A stretch of 64,000 bases of DNA from Abyssisolibacter fermentans (GTDB taxonomy: Bacteria > Bacillota > Clostridia > Tissierellales > MCWD3): NCBI RefSeq assembly GCF_001559865.1, contig NZ_LOHE01000060.1:1-64000 (forward strand). The letters run 5' to 3'. Each line of letters starts with the position of its first letter. Position 1 is the stretch's first letter. The notes beneath the pieces are model-generated. The model did no database searches. It saw only the letters and a program-made list of their open reading frames with translations, and was not told the origin of the DNA. This document shows, in pieces, positions 34,879 through 43,769 of this stretch. Position numbers and translations under genes: made by a program.

Positions 34879-36117
34879 TTATTTGTTGCAGTTGCTATAT
34901 TTTTTAATTGTTTCAACAAATTGCTTTCCTGTAGTATATTTGCTCCTATTTAGGATGAAGTCTTTTCCTGATAAAATTAATATTTTTTCAACTTCAGCTC
35001 TTTTCTTTTCATCTTCAATGCTAGTAATGTCTACCACTTTAGCAATTCCTACAATACGTCTTATCATCTCTAGTCCTACAGTTGATGATGTGTCTTCTAA
35101 TACACTTTTAAGATACCAGTCATCAAAACCTTCACTTTTTGCCAGTAAATCAGTAGCTTCTTGTTTGAATTTTTTTATGAATTTACTTTTAAATAAATCG
35201 ACAATATCTGTAATACATTTTTCTATCCATCCCAAATATTGTATTCTTTCATTTTCATCAACAATCGTTGTACATCCATGTGCCCATGCTAAAAACAGGT
35301 TTGCTATTACATTACCGACATCATATCCTATAGGACCATAGAATGTAAATTCAGGGTCAATCACCTTTATGGAAGTTTCATTAATAAAAATTGATCCAGT
35401 ATGAAGATCTCCATGTAATAACGCTTGTGCATTGTTCATAAAATTAAACTTTAATTTTGCACACTCAAGCCTTAGTAAATTATCATCATATATATTTTCT
35501 TTAACAAAATCATTCATAGAATCAATTACTTCATTTTCATTGAGAAAATTGCCAAATGGCTCTGTAAAAACTAATTGTTCACTTATATCACATAAATCAG
35601 GATTTATATATTTTTTTACCATTTGCTTTTTTTCTTTGTGGTTTAGTACGACATCAGTTGTTGGTAGTAAAGTGTTTACCATAAATGTAGTTACGTTATC
35701 AGCAAAATGCGGGAATGTTTTATTCTGCAAAAGCGCAGTACGCATAATTGTATAATTTGATAAGTCTTCCATCGCATAGCAATTCATAACCTCATCATAC
35801 ATATATATTTCAGGAACAAATCCTGGACAATATTTATTCTGTAACTGTAATATCTTACATTCAACAATATTTCTATCCACATTTAATTTTCTACCTGATT
35901 TTGCTCTGGTATCTTCTCCAGAATGTTTCAAAATCACTGATTTTTTTGAATTTAAATCAACAATTTTAAATACATAGTTTAAATTTCCATCTCCTATCTC
36001 TTTACACTCTAAATTTGAAGTATCTTCAAAATAATTTAATTTTTCTTTTGCATATTCTACTGCATCGTTTTCCTCCATCAGAAAATATTCATCAAAACGT
36101 CCTTTTTTTTCTACCAT
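34879..36117 (-). CDS. mtnK: 5-methylthioribose / 5-deoxyribose kinase
   Basis: This 412-residue protein of the aminoglycoside-phosphotransferase-like fold matches MtnK. The catalytic loop is LLHGDLHTGSIF and the metal-binding motif is VIDPEFTFYGPIGYDVGN. It phosphorylates methylthioribose at C1, and in some bacteria 5-deoxyribose. The ATG at 36117 follows GGAGG. It is separated from mtnA by a MITE-like element but keeps the same direction and pathway. With mtnA, an aldolase and an alcohol dehydrogenase upstream, it fits a DHAP shunt. Confidence 0.9.
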   Translation of the reverse strand: MVEKKGRFDEYFLMEENDAVEYAKEKLNYFEDTSNLECKEIGDGNLNYVFKIVDLNSKKSVILKHSGEDTRAKSGRKLNVDRNIVECKILQLQNKYCPGFVPEIYMYDEVMNCYAMEDLSNYTIMRTALLQNKTFPHFADNVTTFMVNTLLPTTDVVLNHKEKKQMVKKYINPDLCDISEQLVFTEPFGNFLNENEVIDSMNDFVKENIYDDNLLRLECAKLKFNFMNNAQALLHGDLHTGSIFINETSIKVIDPEFTFYGPIGYDVGNVIANLFLAWAHGCTTIVDENERIQYLGWIEKCITDIVDLFKSKFIKKFKQEATDLLAKSEGFDDWYLKSVLEDTSSTVGLEMIRRIVGIAKVVDITSIEDEKKRAEVEKILILSGKDFILNRSKYTTGKQFVETIKKYSNCNK

Positions 36118-36158
36118 AATAGTGCCTCCATATCAGATTAACATTATTTTTTATATTA

Positions 36159-36324
36159 AACCCAGATTATTCATAGAAAATTAAATACTCTACTGCATCC
36201 TTCTAATTAGAAGATGTCCATTAAATTCTCGACATACCAACTCGGTATGCCTTCGAATTCACTGAAATCTTCTAATTCAGAAACTTGCGGCATATTATTC
36301 AAAGTTATACGAATAATCAGGGTT
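36159..36324. mobile_element. MITE-like element with terminal inverted repeats
   Basis: The ends AACCCAGATTATTCAT and ATACGAATAATCAGGGTT are inverted repeats with few mismatches. Inside are smaller dyads (CTTCTAATTAGAAG; GACATACC/GGTATGCC). No transposase is encoded. About 47 bases of the right end recur at the window start. A short minus-strand frame in it (ending WYVENLMDIF) is not a gene I recognise. It lies between mtnA and mtnK. Confidence 0.55.
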
Positions 36325-36412
36325 AAAAATTACAAATTTATTGATGTTTTAATCAAGCTCACACACTAAAGAGTGAGCTTGACAGCATCCTAGAATAATC
36401 TTTAAACATATC

Positions 36413-37444
36413 TTATTCGTAGTATTTATTCAAATTGTAAGGAGAATAGATTCCCTTATCTGTTACAATTCCAGATATTAATTTAGGCGGTGTTATATCA
36501 AATGAAGGATAAAAGCCTTTGACTCCTTCCATCGTTGTCTTAACTCCCATTGCCTGTGTTACAAAATCAGCATCTCTTTCCTCAATTTTGACTGAACTAA
36601 TATCTGAATGTTTTTTATTAGGAATGCCAGTTGTAAAGTAAGGTATTCCCCAATAATGAGCTGCTAAAGCCATTTGAAATGTTCCTATTTTATTTATAAC
36701 ATGTCCATCCATTGTGATAGCATCTGCTGCAGATGTAAATAAATCAACATTCTTTAATTTCATTACATAACCTGGCATATTGTCAGTTATAACAGTAACA
36801 TCAATTCCCATGTCTTTTACAACACTTGCAGTTAAACGAGCTCCTTGAAAATATGGTCTAGTCTCAGCACAAATAACTTTAATATTATTGTCATTTTCCT
36901 TGCAAAGTCTCATTAACATTCCAATTACAGTTTCTCCAAAACACTGTGTCATAATTGTCCCATTTTTAGGTATTTTACTGTATAAATATTGTGCTACTTT
37001 TTCATATCTTTGATATTTTTTATTAGCTTCATCTATTGCAGCCTCAAGCACCAATTGAACTGCATTCTCTCGATTGTTAATAACCTCTAGTGCAGTTTTA
37101 TGACATCTATCTACTGCTTTTAGCATATTTGCAACTGTAGTAGGTCTAGAATGACATAATGTATTCGCTGCATCATTAATATACTTGATATATTCATCAT
37201 CTGGTAAATTTACTGCCTCATATACAGCTAATACCATTCCCATATTTACAGCAATATAAGGTCCTCCGCTTTGAGTTACCATATCCTTTAATGCTTTAGA
37301 AACTTCAACATGATTTTTACATTCTACAAATTTTATTTTTAAAGGGTAAATTCTCCTATCTAAAATACGTACCTTTCCATCCTCATACCATGCTACATTT
37401 TCATATCGTAATAAAAATGCTAATCCCTTGTCTGCTCTAAACAT
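36413..37444 (-). CDS. mtnA: Methylthioribose-1-phosphate / deoxyribose-1-phosphate isomerase
   Basis: This 343-residue protein is an eIF2B-like sugar-phosphate isomerase. The catalytic Cys lies in IMTQCFGE, the Asp in SAADAITMDGHVINKIGT, and the AETRPYFQGARLTA block is characteristic of MtnA. It converts the 1-phosphate aldose from MtnK to a ribulose-1-phosphate. The next gene upstream is a class II aldolase, which would split that ketose phosphate to DHAP and an aldehyde. No mtnB/mtnW/mtnX genes of the full methionine salvage route are here. Confidence 0.9.
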   Translation of the reverse strand: MFRADKGLAFLLRYENVAWYEDGKVRILDRRIYPLKIKFVECKNHVEVSKALKDMVTQSGGPYIAVNMGMVLAVYEAVNLPDDEYIKYINDAANTLCHSRPTTVANMLKAVDRCHKTALEVINNRENAVQLVLEAAIDEANKKYQRYEKVAQYLYSKIPKNGTIMTQCFGETVIGMLMRLCKENDNNIKVICAETRPYFQGARLTASVVKDMGIDVTVITDNMPGYVMKLKNVDLFTSAADAITMDGHVINKIGTFQMALAAHYWGIPYFTTGIPNKKHSDISSVKIEERDADFVTQAMGVKTTMEGVKGFYPSFDITPPKLISGIVTDKGIYSPYNLNKYYE

Positions 37445-37562
37445 TTTTACACCTCTTTTTTTATCTACATATTATTATTTAATCACAATTACTATCAAAA
37501 ATTAAATTAAATATATCTATATCTTTCATCATCTTATTTATAAAATTGATGAAACGCTAATT

Positions 37563-38186
37563 TTAGGAATTTTTCATTGCATTTATTTCCTTTTCGGAAA
37601 GTATTTTTACATTTCCTGCATTTTTTGCAATATGATATATTTTGGCAGAATCTTCAAGATATATTGAAGATGTCATAGCTTTATTAATAGTTTCCCCAAT
37701 TGCTAAAGTTCCATGGTTACTCAATAAACAAGCTTTTCTATCCTTCAAAACTTTCAACGCTTCAATACCAATACTTTCTGAACCAGGCATTCCAAACTTT
37801 GCAACTGGAACATCTCCACCAATAAATGGAACCATTTCAATTAAAATCACTGGTATTGATTCTTGACATACAGCAAATCCTGTTGCATAAGGTGAATGTG
37901 TGTGTAAAACACATTTAATATCTTTTCTTTCATTAAATACCTTTGCATGCATTTTCCACTCAGAAGAAGGTTGGTTATATCCTTCAATTATTGTTCCATC
38001 AAGTTTTAACACAACTAAATCATCTGTTGTCATAGTATCATATGGAATACTAGATGGTGTTATAATCATAACATCAGCTTCAGTATCATAAACACTTACA
38101 TTACCACTTGTTCCGGCTACAAGACCTAATTTATAAGAATCTTTTGCTGCTTGTAGTAATTCTTCTTTTAACTTTTTTAAACTCAT
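37563..38186 (-). CDS. Class II aldolase, probable 5-deoxyribulose-1-phosphate aldolase (Ald2 type)
   Basis: This 207-residue protein is of the fuculose-phosphate aldolase family. Zinc ligands are visible in HTHSPYATGF and the later His in SNHGTLAIG; the Glu region is in IEMVPFIGG. Given its place between an alcohol dehydrogenase and mtnA, the likely substrate is 5-deoxyribulose-1-phosphate or methylthioribulose-1-phosphate, giving DHAP plus acetaldehyde or methylthioacetaldehyde. L-fuculose-1-phosphate or a dehydratase role (MtnB is a relative) cannot be excluded from sequence alone. Confidence 0.8.
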   Translation of the reverse strand: MSLKKLKEELLQAAKDSYKLGLVAGTSGNVSVYDTEADVMIITPSSIPYDTMTTDDLVVLKLDGTIIEGYNQPSSEWKMHAKVFNERKDIKCVLHTHSPYATGFAVCQESIPVILIEMVPFIGGDVPVAKFGMPGSESIGIEALKVLKDRKACLLSNHGTLAIGETINKAMTSSIYLEDSAKIYHIAKNAGNVKILSEKEINAMKNS

Positions 38187-38229
38187 TTGAACACTCCTAA
38201 ACTATAATAATAAATTCATTTATTACTAA

Positions 38230-39393
38230 TTAAATTGCTAATTTTAATATTTCAACTATATCTTCTATTTTTAATTGTTTAAATCTACCTATATGATCTG
38301 CGTCTCCTACTGCTTTACTTGCCATTTCTTCAAATCTATCAATTGGAACGTTTGCCTCAGTTAATGTTGTCTTTAGCCCTAGTGATTTAAAAAATTCTTC
38401 CAAACAATTTATTCCTTTTTCTATTACTTTTTCTTTATCAGTGTCGTCTGTAACTCCAAATACTCTTGTGGCTAATTGTACAAATCTTTTCATATTTTCA
38501 TCTTTAACATATTTCATCCATGCTGGAAAAACTATAGCCATACCTCCGCCATGTGTTATGTCATATATTGCACTTATCTCATGTTCAATTCTATGTGATG
38601 CCCAATCCGAAACTCTCCCAGCATCTAACATACCATTATGCGAAACCGTTGCTAACCACATAATTTCTGAACAATAATCATAATTCTTTGGATCTTTTTT
38701 CATAAGAGGACCTACTTCTAAAACTGCCTTCATAGCACCTTCCAATAAGTGATCACTAAGCACTGAACTCTTTGTTGTTGTAAAATATCTTTCAAATAGA
38801 TGTGATAAAATATCAGCTATTCCACATGACATTAAGTATGGTGGAATTGTATAGCACATTTCAGGATTTAAAATAGAAAACTCAGGTACAATTAATTCAT
38901 TATCTATACCACATTTAAGGTTTTTGTCTTCATTAGTTATAATGCTACTTTCTGACATTTCAGAACCAGAGCCTGGAATTGTTAGTACCGTACCAACTTT
39001 CAAAGCTTTTTTAGGAGTCGCTTTTCCTGAATAAAAATCCCATACATCACCCTCATATACTGCTCCTAAAGCAATCGCTTTAGATGAATCTATAGCACTT
39101 CCTCCACCAATTGCTAATATAAAATCAATATTTTCTTGCTTACAAATCTTGATACCTTCATAGACTAAGGATAATCTTGGATTTGGTACAACGCCGTCTA
39201 AAATCACATATTCTACACCATTTTTTTTAAGTGATTCAGTAACTCTATCAAGTATTCCAAACTTTTTCAAATAATCTCCACCATAGTGAATCAGTACTTT
39301 GTGACTATGTTTTACAACATGTTCTCCTACAGTATTTTCTCCGCCTTTTCCAAAGATAATTTTAGTACCACTTTTAAAAATAAAATTTTCCAT
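38230..39393 (-). CDS. Iron-containing alcohol dehydrogenase (YqhD/Bdh-like)
   Basis: This 387-residue enzyme has the NAD(P)-binding GGGSAIDSSKAIA motif and the family metal ligands: Asp in GIADILSHLFE, His in that same stretch, His in SHRIEHEIS and His in ITHGGGMAI. It resembles butanol dehydrogenase and YqhD. In this operon it would reduce the aldehyde released by the aldolase, acetaldehyde to ethanol or methylthioacetaldehyde to methylthioethanol. It starts 2 bases after the DeoR gene stop. Confidence 0.88.
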   Translation of the reverse strand: MENFIFKSGTKIIFGKGGENTVGEHVVKHSHKVLIHYGGDYLKKFGILDRVTESLKKNGVEYVILDGVVPNPRLSLVYEGIKICKQENIDFILAIGGGSAIDSSKAIALGAVYEGDVWDFYSGKATPKKALKVGTVLTIPGSGSEMSESSIITNEDKNLKCGIDNELIVPEFSILNPEMCYTIPPYLMSCGIADILSHLFERYFTTTKSSVLSDHLLEGAMKAVLEVGPLMKKDPKNYDYCSEIMWLATVSHNGMLDAGRVSDWASHRIEHEISAIYDITHGGGMAIVFPAWMKYVKDENMKRFVQLATRVFGVTDDTDKEKVIEKGINCLEEFFKSLGLKTTLTEANVPIDRFEEMASKAVGDADHIGRFKQLKIEDIVEILKLAI

Positions 39394-39395
39394 GT

Positions 39396-40181
39396 CTATT
39401 TCTCCTTTCTGTCAACACCAACAATAACTAGCTCTACATCATTATTTATTAAAATATCTTTATAATTTTTAGGTATTTTTCTGTCTGTTATAATCATATC
39501 TAAATCATTTAAATTACAGATTTTATTAACCGAAGGTGAATCAAATTTAGTATAATCTACTACCAAACATTTTTTTCTTGAATTCATCAACATAATTTTT
39601 CTTACCCTTGCACCTAATTCATGATTATCCGTTACTCCAAATTCGGAATTTATCGAAGAACAACTTACAAATGCTTTATCCGCAGATAGATTTTTTAAAG
39701 CATCAGTCGTCATATATCCAACAAATGAACTGGTACTTTTACGAAGCGTACCTCCTAAACAAATAACTTTAATGCTTTTGCTGTTTTCTAATTCACTTGT
39801 AATTTTCAAAGAGTTAGTAATAACAGTAACTTTTTTCTTACTGATATTTAAATTTTTAGCTATATATAGTGCAGTTGTACTACTATCAAGCATAATACAA
39901 TCGCCTTCTTTAATCAGTTCAATACATTTCTTTCCGATCAATTGTTTTTCTTCTAAAAATATTTTTTCTCTTATTTGAATTGGAACTTCATTGTCTGATG
40001 TTTCAGGTAAATACGCTCCACCACGAACGCGTTTTAATTTGTTTTCTTTTTCAAGTTTCTCAAAATCTCTTCGAATCGTTTCTTCAGAAACGCATAGTAA
40101 TTCACTTAAATTACTAATCATCACACTACCATTTTCATTTAATAATTCTTCTATTTTTTTTAACCTATCAACTGCTAACAT
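39396..40181 (-). CDS. DeoR-family transcriptional regulator
   Basis: This 261-residue repressor has an N-terminal DeoR helix-turn-helix (ISNLSELLCVSEETIRRDFEKL, about 18-40) followed by KRVRGGA, and a C-terminal sugar-phosphate-sensing domain with the DSSTTALYIAKNL phosphate loop. DeoR proteins respond to phosphorylated sugars, so a deoxyribose or methylthioribose phosphate is a plausible inducer. It is the first gene of the salvage operon and lies downstream of a promoter overlapped by tandem repeats that may be its operator. GAGGTG precedes the ATG. Confidence 0.88.
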   Translation of the reverse strand: MLAVDRLKKIEELLNENGSVMISNLSELLCVSEETIRRDFEKLEKENKLKRVRGGAYLPETSDNEVPIQIREKIFLEEKQLIGKKCIELIKEGDCIMLDSSTTALYIAKNLNISKKKVTVITNSLKITSELENSKSIKVICLGGTLRKSTSSFVGYMTTDALKNLSADKAFVSCSSINSEFGVTDNHELGARVRKIMLMNSRKKCLVVDYTKFDSPSVNKICNLNDLDMIITDRKIPKNYKDILINNDVELVIVGVDRKEK

Positions 40182-40387
40182 TCTTTTTTCACCTCAATAC
40201 TCTTGATATTATTGTTTTTTTATTGAATACTCTAATTGCTTATGTAAACGGAAAATAGTTTTAAAGAAAATTATATTCGACTTAACAGCCAGCTACTTTA
40301 AGCATTTTTTTAATCATTATGTAATTTACTATAATTAATAGTAGAAAAAATTTATAAATTTTTAAACAACCATCTTTCGTTAACAAC

Positions 40388-40416
40388 ATTTTACCACATT
40401 CCTCAACTTCGGTCAA
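40388..40416 (-). promoter_or_regulatory. Sigma-A promoter of the deoR-adh-aldolase-mtnA operon
   Basis: On the minus strand TTGACC (40411-40416) and TAAAAT (40388-40393) are separated by 17 bases. The leader would be about 200 bases; I see no riboswitch in it. Confidence 0.6.
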
Positions 40417-40430
40417 CATATTTCAAATAT

Positions 40431-40460
40431 TTTTCACATTTTATCACATTTCATCACATT
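40431..40460. promoter_or_regulatory. Three tandem 10-bp repeats, candidate DeoR operator
   Basis: TTTTCACATT, TTATCACATT and TCATCACATT follow each other with a 10-base period, one helical turn each. A fourth copy, TTACCACATT, covers the -10 box at 40391-40400. Direct repeats spaced by one turn are typical of DeoR-family binding regions. Confidence 0.55.
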
Positions 40461-40560
40461 CTCTTTAGATTTAATTCGCAAAACCACAAATTTTCACTAT
40501 TTTTCTGACATCCTGTTACATATACAAACAATCAATTTTTCTATCTAATGCGATACTTAT

Positions 40561-40595
40561 AAAAGGGAACTTGTATTTAATACAAGTTCCCTTTT
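40561..40595. terminator. Bidirectional terminator hairpin
   Basis: AAAAGGGAACTTGTAT and ATACAAGTTCCCTTTT pair perfectly around a 3-base loop, with T runs on both sides. It separates the chemoreceptor remnant from the salvage operon promoter. Confidence 0.8.
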
Positions 40596-40600
40596 ATTTA

Positions 40601-40969
40601 TTAATCAATATTTAACTTAGAAATACTCTCCTGCATTTCTTTTGACATGTTTGCTAGCGCTTTACTTGCATTTCTTCCATAGACGCAATCTGTTCTTCAA
40701 CAGCTGTAGAAGCTTTTTCTGTAGCAGCTGAATTTTCTTCAGATATTTTACTTTTTAAAATCTTCACCACTTTTGACAAATATAGTAGCAGCAACTCCCA
40801 TTTTTACTTCATCGTATATTTCACTACTAATCATGAGTAGAGAACATAAATCTACGATTTGTTGTGTATCGCTTTCTCCTAGGAACGAAGTGAGTAAGAG
40901 TTTCAATATGAAATAGATAGCTTTAAACTTCACTCTGATACAACCCAAAGGGACTAAAGAACATTTCAA
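40601..40969 (-). pseudogene. Methyl-accepting chemotaxis protein remnant
   Basis: A 73-codon frame ends in GVAATIFVKSGEDFKK, which matches the Cache sensor domain of chemoreceptors, and stops at 40748. In another frame the next bases read KISEENSAATEKASTAVEEQ, then ASMEEMQ, and after one more shift SKALANMSKEMQESISKL, the classic receptor C-terminus. The middle of the gene (membrane, HAMP and signalling tip) is missing, so it is an internal deletion with two frameshifts. An intact receptor lies at 43880-45487. Confidence 0.75.
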
Positions 40970-41059
40970 TATCCCTTTTTAACTTCATTATAATAACAAA
41001 GCTTAGCAATTCCAGCATAAATATTTAAAACTAAAATACCCAAAGCCTTCTCAGGTAAA

Positions 41060-42295
41060 TTATTCCATGTTTTTTACTAGCTTTCCATTTTCTATTAATG
41101 AAATTAACCTTTGTGTTAATCTTGTTACTTGATTGACATCAACATTATTTTCTGTATTATTCACAGTAACTGAAATCGTATAGATATCTCCTTCTTGATT
41201 CTTCTGAAGTAGCTGAGTATAATTAAGTACTCCAGGTTCTGATCCTCCTTTAAATCCTACAGTATTCCAATTCTCTTTTAAAACCAAACCTGGATTTATT
41301 TTTATCTCATCAGAATCTTTTAAATCGTAAATTACATCACACAGCTCTTCTGTTGTAAAAAACCATTCTAATTCTTTAATTAAAGTTGGTGAAGCCTGTA
41401 TCTGTAAATCATCTAAACTTACTTTCTTTTTAATATTATTAATTACTTTTCTTTTTTCATAAAGACTTCCATTGATATATCTTTCCTGTGTCTTTGCATC
41501 AGCCCCGTATTTAATTCTAAATGCTTCACTCGTCTTCAAAAATGGCTTATTTTCTTTAGTCACATATTTTTCTATTCTACTTTTTCTTATGTAATCAATT
41601 AAATGATCAGTTGCAGTATTATCACTAATAGATATCATTAGATTGGCTAGTGTCTTGATTGTTACTGGCGTGTCTTCATTCCATTCTTGTAACATTCCAC
41701 TTGGAAGAGACTTATTCTCATCTTTTATCTTTACTACATCATCCCATGTAGCTTTCTTGTTTTCAACAGCTTCATACAATGCTTTTAAAACATATAGTTT
41801 AAAAGTAGAACCAACAGCCATACGTGTATCATGATTAACCCCTACTAATAATTCATCGTAATTCTTTTTAATACAGATTGATAAATCTCCAGATATAGTT
41901 TTGAATTGTGATAAAACAGCCTCTAAGCTATCTGCATTCATTGTGCAATTTCCAAACCATATTCCCATTATTTTATTTTCATTAGATAAGAGTACCTTTG
42001 CTGGAGCATATCCCTTCTTAAATAAAAGTTTATAACCATCTTCAAAACTAATTACATCTTGAAATTCTCCTAGATTGTTTTTATAAGCTTCTATTATATT
42101 GACTAATTCATCTACAGAAACCTCTTCTAAAAAAGATGTATCCAATAAATCTTGAATATTACTATAATCACAGTTAAACAAAGTATTTAATACTTCTTTA
42201 TTTTCATCCTTTTCAACATTGTTTTCAATAGAAAAAGCACTTCCAGTTAACAATAAACACAATACTATTGTAAGTGCAATTGTTTTTTTATACAT
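41060..42295 (-). CDS. Secreted class A beta-lactamase-like serine hydrolase
   Basis: This 411-residue protein has a signal peptide (MYKKTIALTIVLCLLLTGSA) and two parts: an N-terminal domain (about 30-120) and a beta-lactamase-fold domain with S163-TFK-166, S224-DN-226 and a late KGG triad in GFKGGSEPG. The class A Glu166 omega-loop motif is not evident. The plan, an alpha-beta domain before a class A fold, recalls Orf12-type proteins. It may act on cell-wall peptides or esters rather than give resistance. Its upstream gap holds a terminator. Confidence 0.75.
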   Translation of the reverse strand: MYKKTIALTIVLCLLLTGSAFSIENNVEKDENKEVLNTLFNCDYSNIQDLLDTSFLEEVSVDELVNIIEAYKNNLGEFQDVISFEDGYKLLFKKGYAPAKVLLSNENKIMGIWFGNCTMNADSLEAVLSQFKTISGDLSICIKKNYDELLVGVNHDTRMAVGSTFKLYVLKALYEAVENKKATWDDVVKIKDENKSLPSGMLQEWNEDTPVTIKTLANLMISISDNTATDHLIDYIRKSRIEKYVTKENKPFLKTSEAFRIKYGADAKTQERYINGSLYEKRKVINNIKKKVSLDDLQIQASPTLIKELEWFFTTEELCDVIYDLKDSDEIKINPGLVLKENWNTVGFKGGSEPGVLNYTQLLQKNQEGDIYTISVTVNNTENNVDVNQVTRLTQRLISLIENGKLVKNME

Positions 42296-42399
42296 TTCAT
42301 CATCTCCCTTATTATTGGTATTTTTTTATTACGAATAAAATGTCTAATGTTTAAAAAATATAATATACATATATATATATTATATAAGGAAAATAACAT

Positions 42400-42434
42400 A
42401 AAAACCATAAAATATATTGCAATCTCATGGTTTT
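42400..42434 (-). terminator. Terminator after the chagasin-like gene
   Basis: AAAAACCAT(A/G)A and TCATGGTTTTT pair around a 14-base AT-rich loop; T-rich sequence follows on the minus strand. A near-identical hairpin lies at 43770-43801. Confidence 0.6.
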
Positions 42435-42544
42435 TATATTTTTATAACTATTTTTTAATTAGATACTTTAATTAATTGTAAACATTTAAATTATTTAATT
42501 ACATCTAATTAATTATATTTTGAAAATTCCCTTAGTACAATCTA

Positions 42545-42862
42545 CTAATTTACTTCTATTTCAACAACAATCGTAGCAGCAGGTTCTTTTTTTGCTGGTG
42601 GATATAGTTCAAACATTACGGTTCCTTTTCCTTCTCTTACTGCTTTAAACTTCCAAATAATCATTCCCGAAACACCAACTGCATCAGTAGATGGGTGAAG
42701 AACTATGTTTTCAACCATCTCGTAAACTCCAGAATTATCTGGAATACAACTCCATGTATAACCAGTTGATGCATTGTAATCTCTCATAAACCATCCAAGT
42801 TCACCATCAATATTCATCTTGTTAATAAAATGCTCATTTAAGCAAATACCTTTATTCTCCAT
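42545..42862 (-). CDS. Chagasin-like cysteine peptidase inhibitor
   Basis: This 105-residue protein resembles chagasin (ICP) inhibitors. The three inhibitory loops are recognisable: NASTGYTW (family NPTTGY.W), GVSG, and YPPA in place of RPW, inside an immunoglobulin-like beta pattern (IIWKFKAVREGKGTVMFELY). There is no signal peptide, so it would stay in the cytosol unless exported otherwise. It lies 17 bases after the DUF1842-like gene, with AAGGAGG before its ATG. The two genes probably work together. Confidence 0.7.
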   Translation of the reverse strand: MENKGICLNEHFINKMNIDGELGWFMRDYNASTGYTWSCIPDNSGVYEMVENIVLHPSTDAVGVSGMIIWKFKAVREGKGTVMFELYPPAKKEPAATIVVEIEVN

Positions 42863-42878
42863 AATTAAATCCTCCTTG

Positions 42879-43316
42879 TTATATGTTTTGGCCCGGAACT
42901 GATTTTACTGGAGCGTCAGTTACTTCATGCCAATTACCTTCAGCATCAATATACTTGTAGTTAGCAGTACCAGATTTCCAATCTTCAGTTACAACCATCT
43001 TCAATTCAATGTTAGTAGGAAGTATAGGACCTACTCCACCATGTTTCGGCCACTTGATTATTGGATTACCTGTAGCAGTAATAAGAATGTGACATTTATC
43101 TGGCATTACACACATATAAGTGTACTGACCATGAATATCTGAGCCAATATTCAATGGAGGATTAGTAGCCTGTGTAATATGACCAATACCAGACATTGTT
43201 TCTTCTGGTGTGTATACACTAAAGTCGATTCTAAATAAAGGTGCACCAGGCTTGTCCCCACCTATTTCGTAACAAACTCGAAATAAACCCAATTCTTTTT
43301 TTGATTTTATTTTCAT
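42879..43316 (-). CDS. DUF1842-like protein
   Basis: This 145-residue protein begins LGLFRVCYEIGGDKPGAPLFRIDFSV and continues GIGHITQATNPPLNIGS, which I associate with DUF1842, a family with no known function. It is predicted beta-rich, with no signal peptide or membrane segment. AGGGGGAA precedes the ATG. It is the first gene of a two-gene unit with the chagasin-like inhibitor. Confidence 0.55.
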   Translation of the reverse strand: MKIKSKKELGLFRVCYEIGGDKPGAPLFRIDFSVYTPEETMSGIGHITQATNPPLNIGSDIHGQYTYMCVMPDKCHILITATGNPIIKWPKHGGVGPILPTNIELKMVVTEDWKSGTANYKYIDAEGNWHEVTDAPVKSVPGQNI

Positions 43317-43769
43317 ATTAATTCCCCCTAAAATTATATTTATATATTTAACAAATACATCATAACATACATAGTATTAAAATTTTGTTGTAATTTGTTT
43401 ATATTTTTAATTTTTTACATATTTCCTAATACAAAATATTACTTTTTTATTTATAATTTTAAATATAAATAATACTCAAAGGGAAAATCTGAAAAAAACT
43501 TATTTGCGCTAAAACTAAATTAATAAAAACTTCGAAATTATTCCCAAAAAACTAAAAAATCGTGATAGTATACTAATCTTCTATCACAACTACATTAATC
43601 GAACGTGAAAGGGTCTTTTAAAAAGAAAATTGAATTTGAATCAAAGTTTTCCAATAAATTTTTATTTTTGACTTCTATTTTCTAAAAGCATAATAATTTG
43701 CAATAGCTATCTGTTTAAAATCCCATTATGAATTCTAACCATTTCCAGCTACATCATTTTATTAAAAAT
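43317..43769. other. Intergenic stretch before the DUF1842-like gene
   Basis: About 450 AT-rich bases that must hold the promoter of the DUF1842-chagasin pair. I see no open frame with a ribosome site and no clear conserved promoter or RNA structure. Confidence 0.4.

Noticed and set aside
34835-35341. 168-codon plus-strand frame opposite mtnK
   Set aside because: mtnK is certain from its motifs; this frame is a reverse-strand shadow without a start signal.
36230-36330. Minus-strand frame inside the MITE-like element, ending WYVENLMDIF
   Set aside because: It reads well locally but has no ribosome site, the copy at the window start has a stop in it, and the flanking inverted repeats explain the conservation better.
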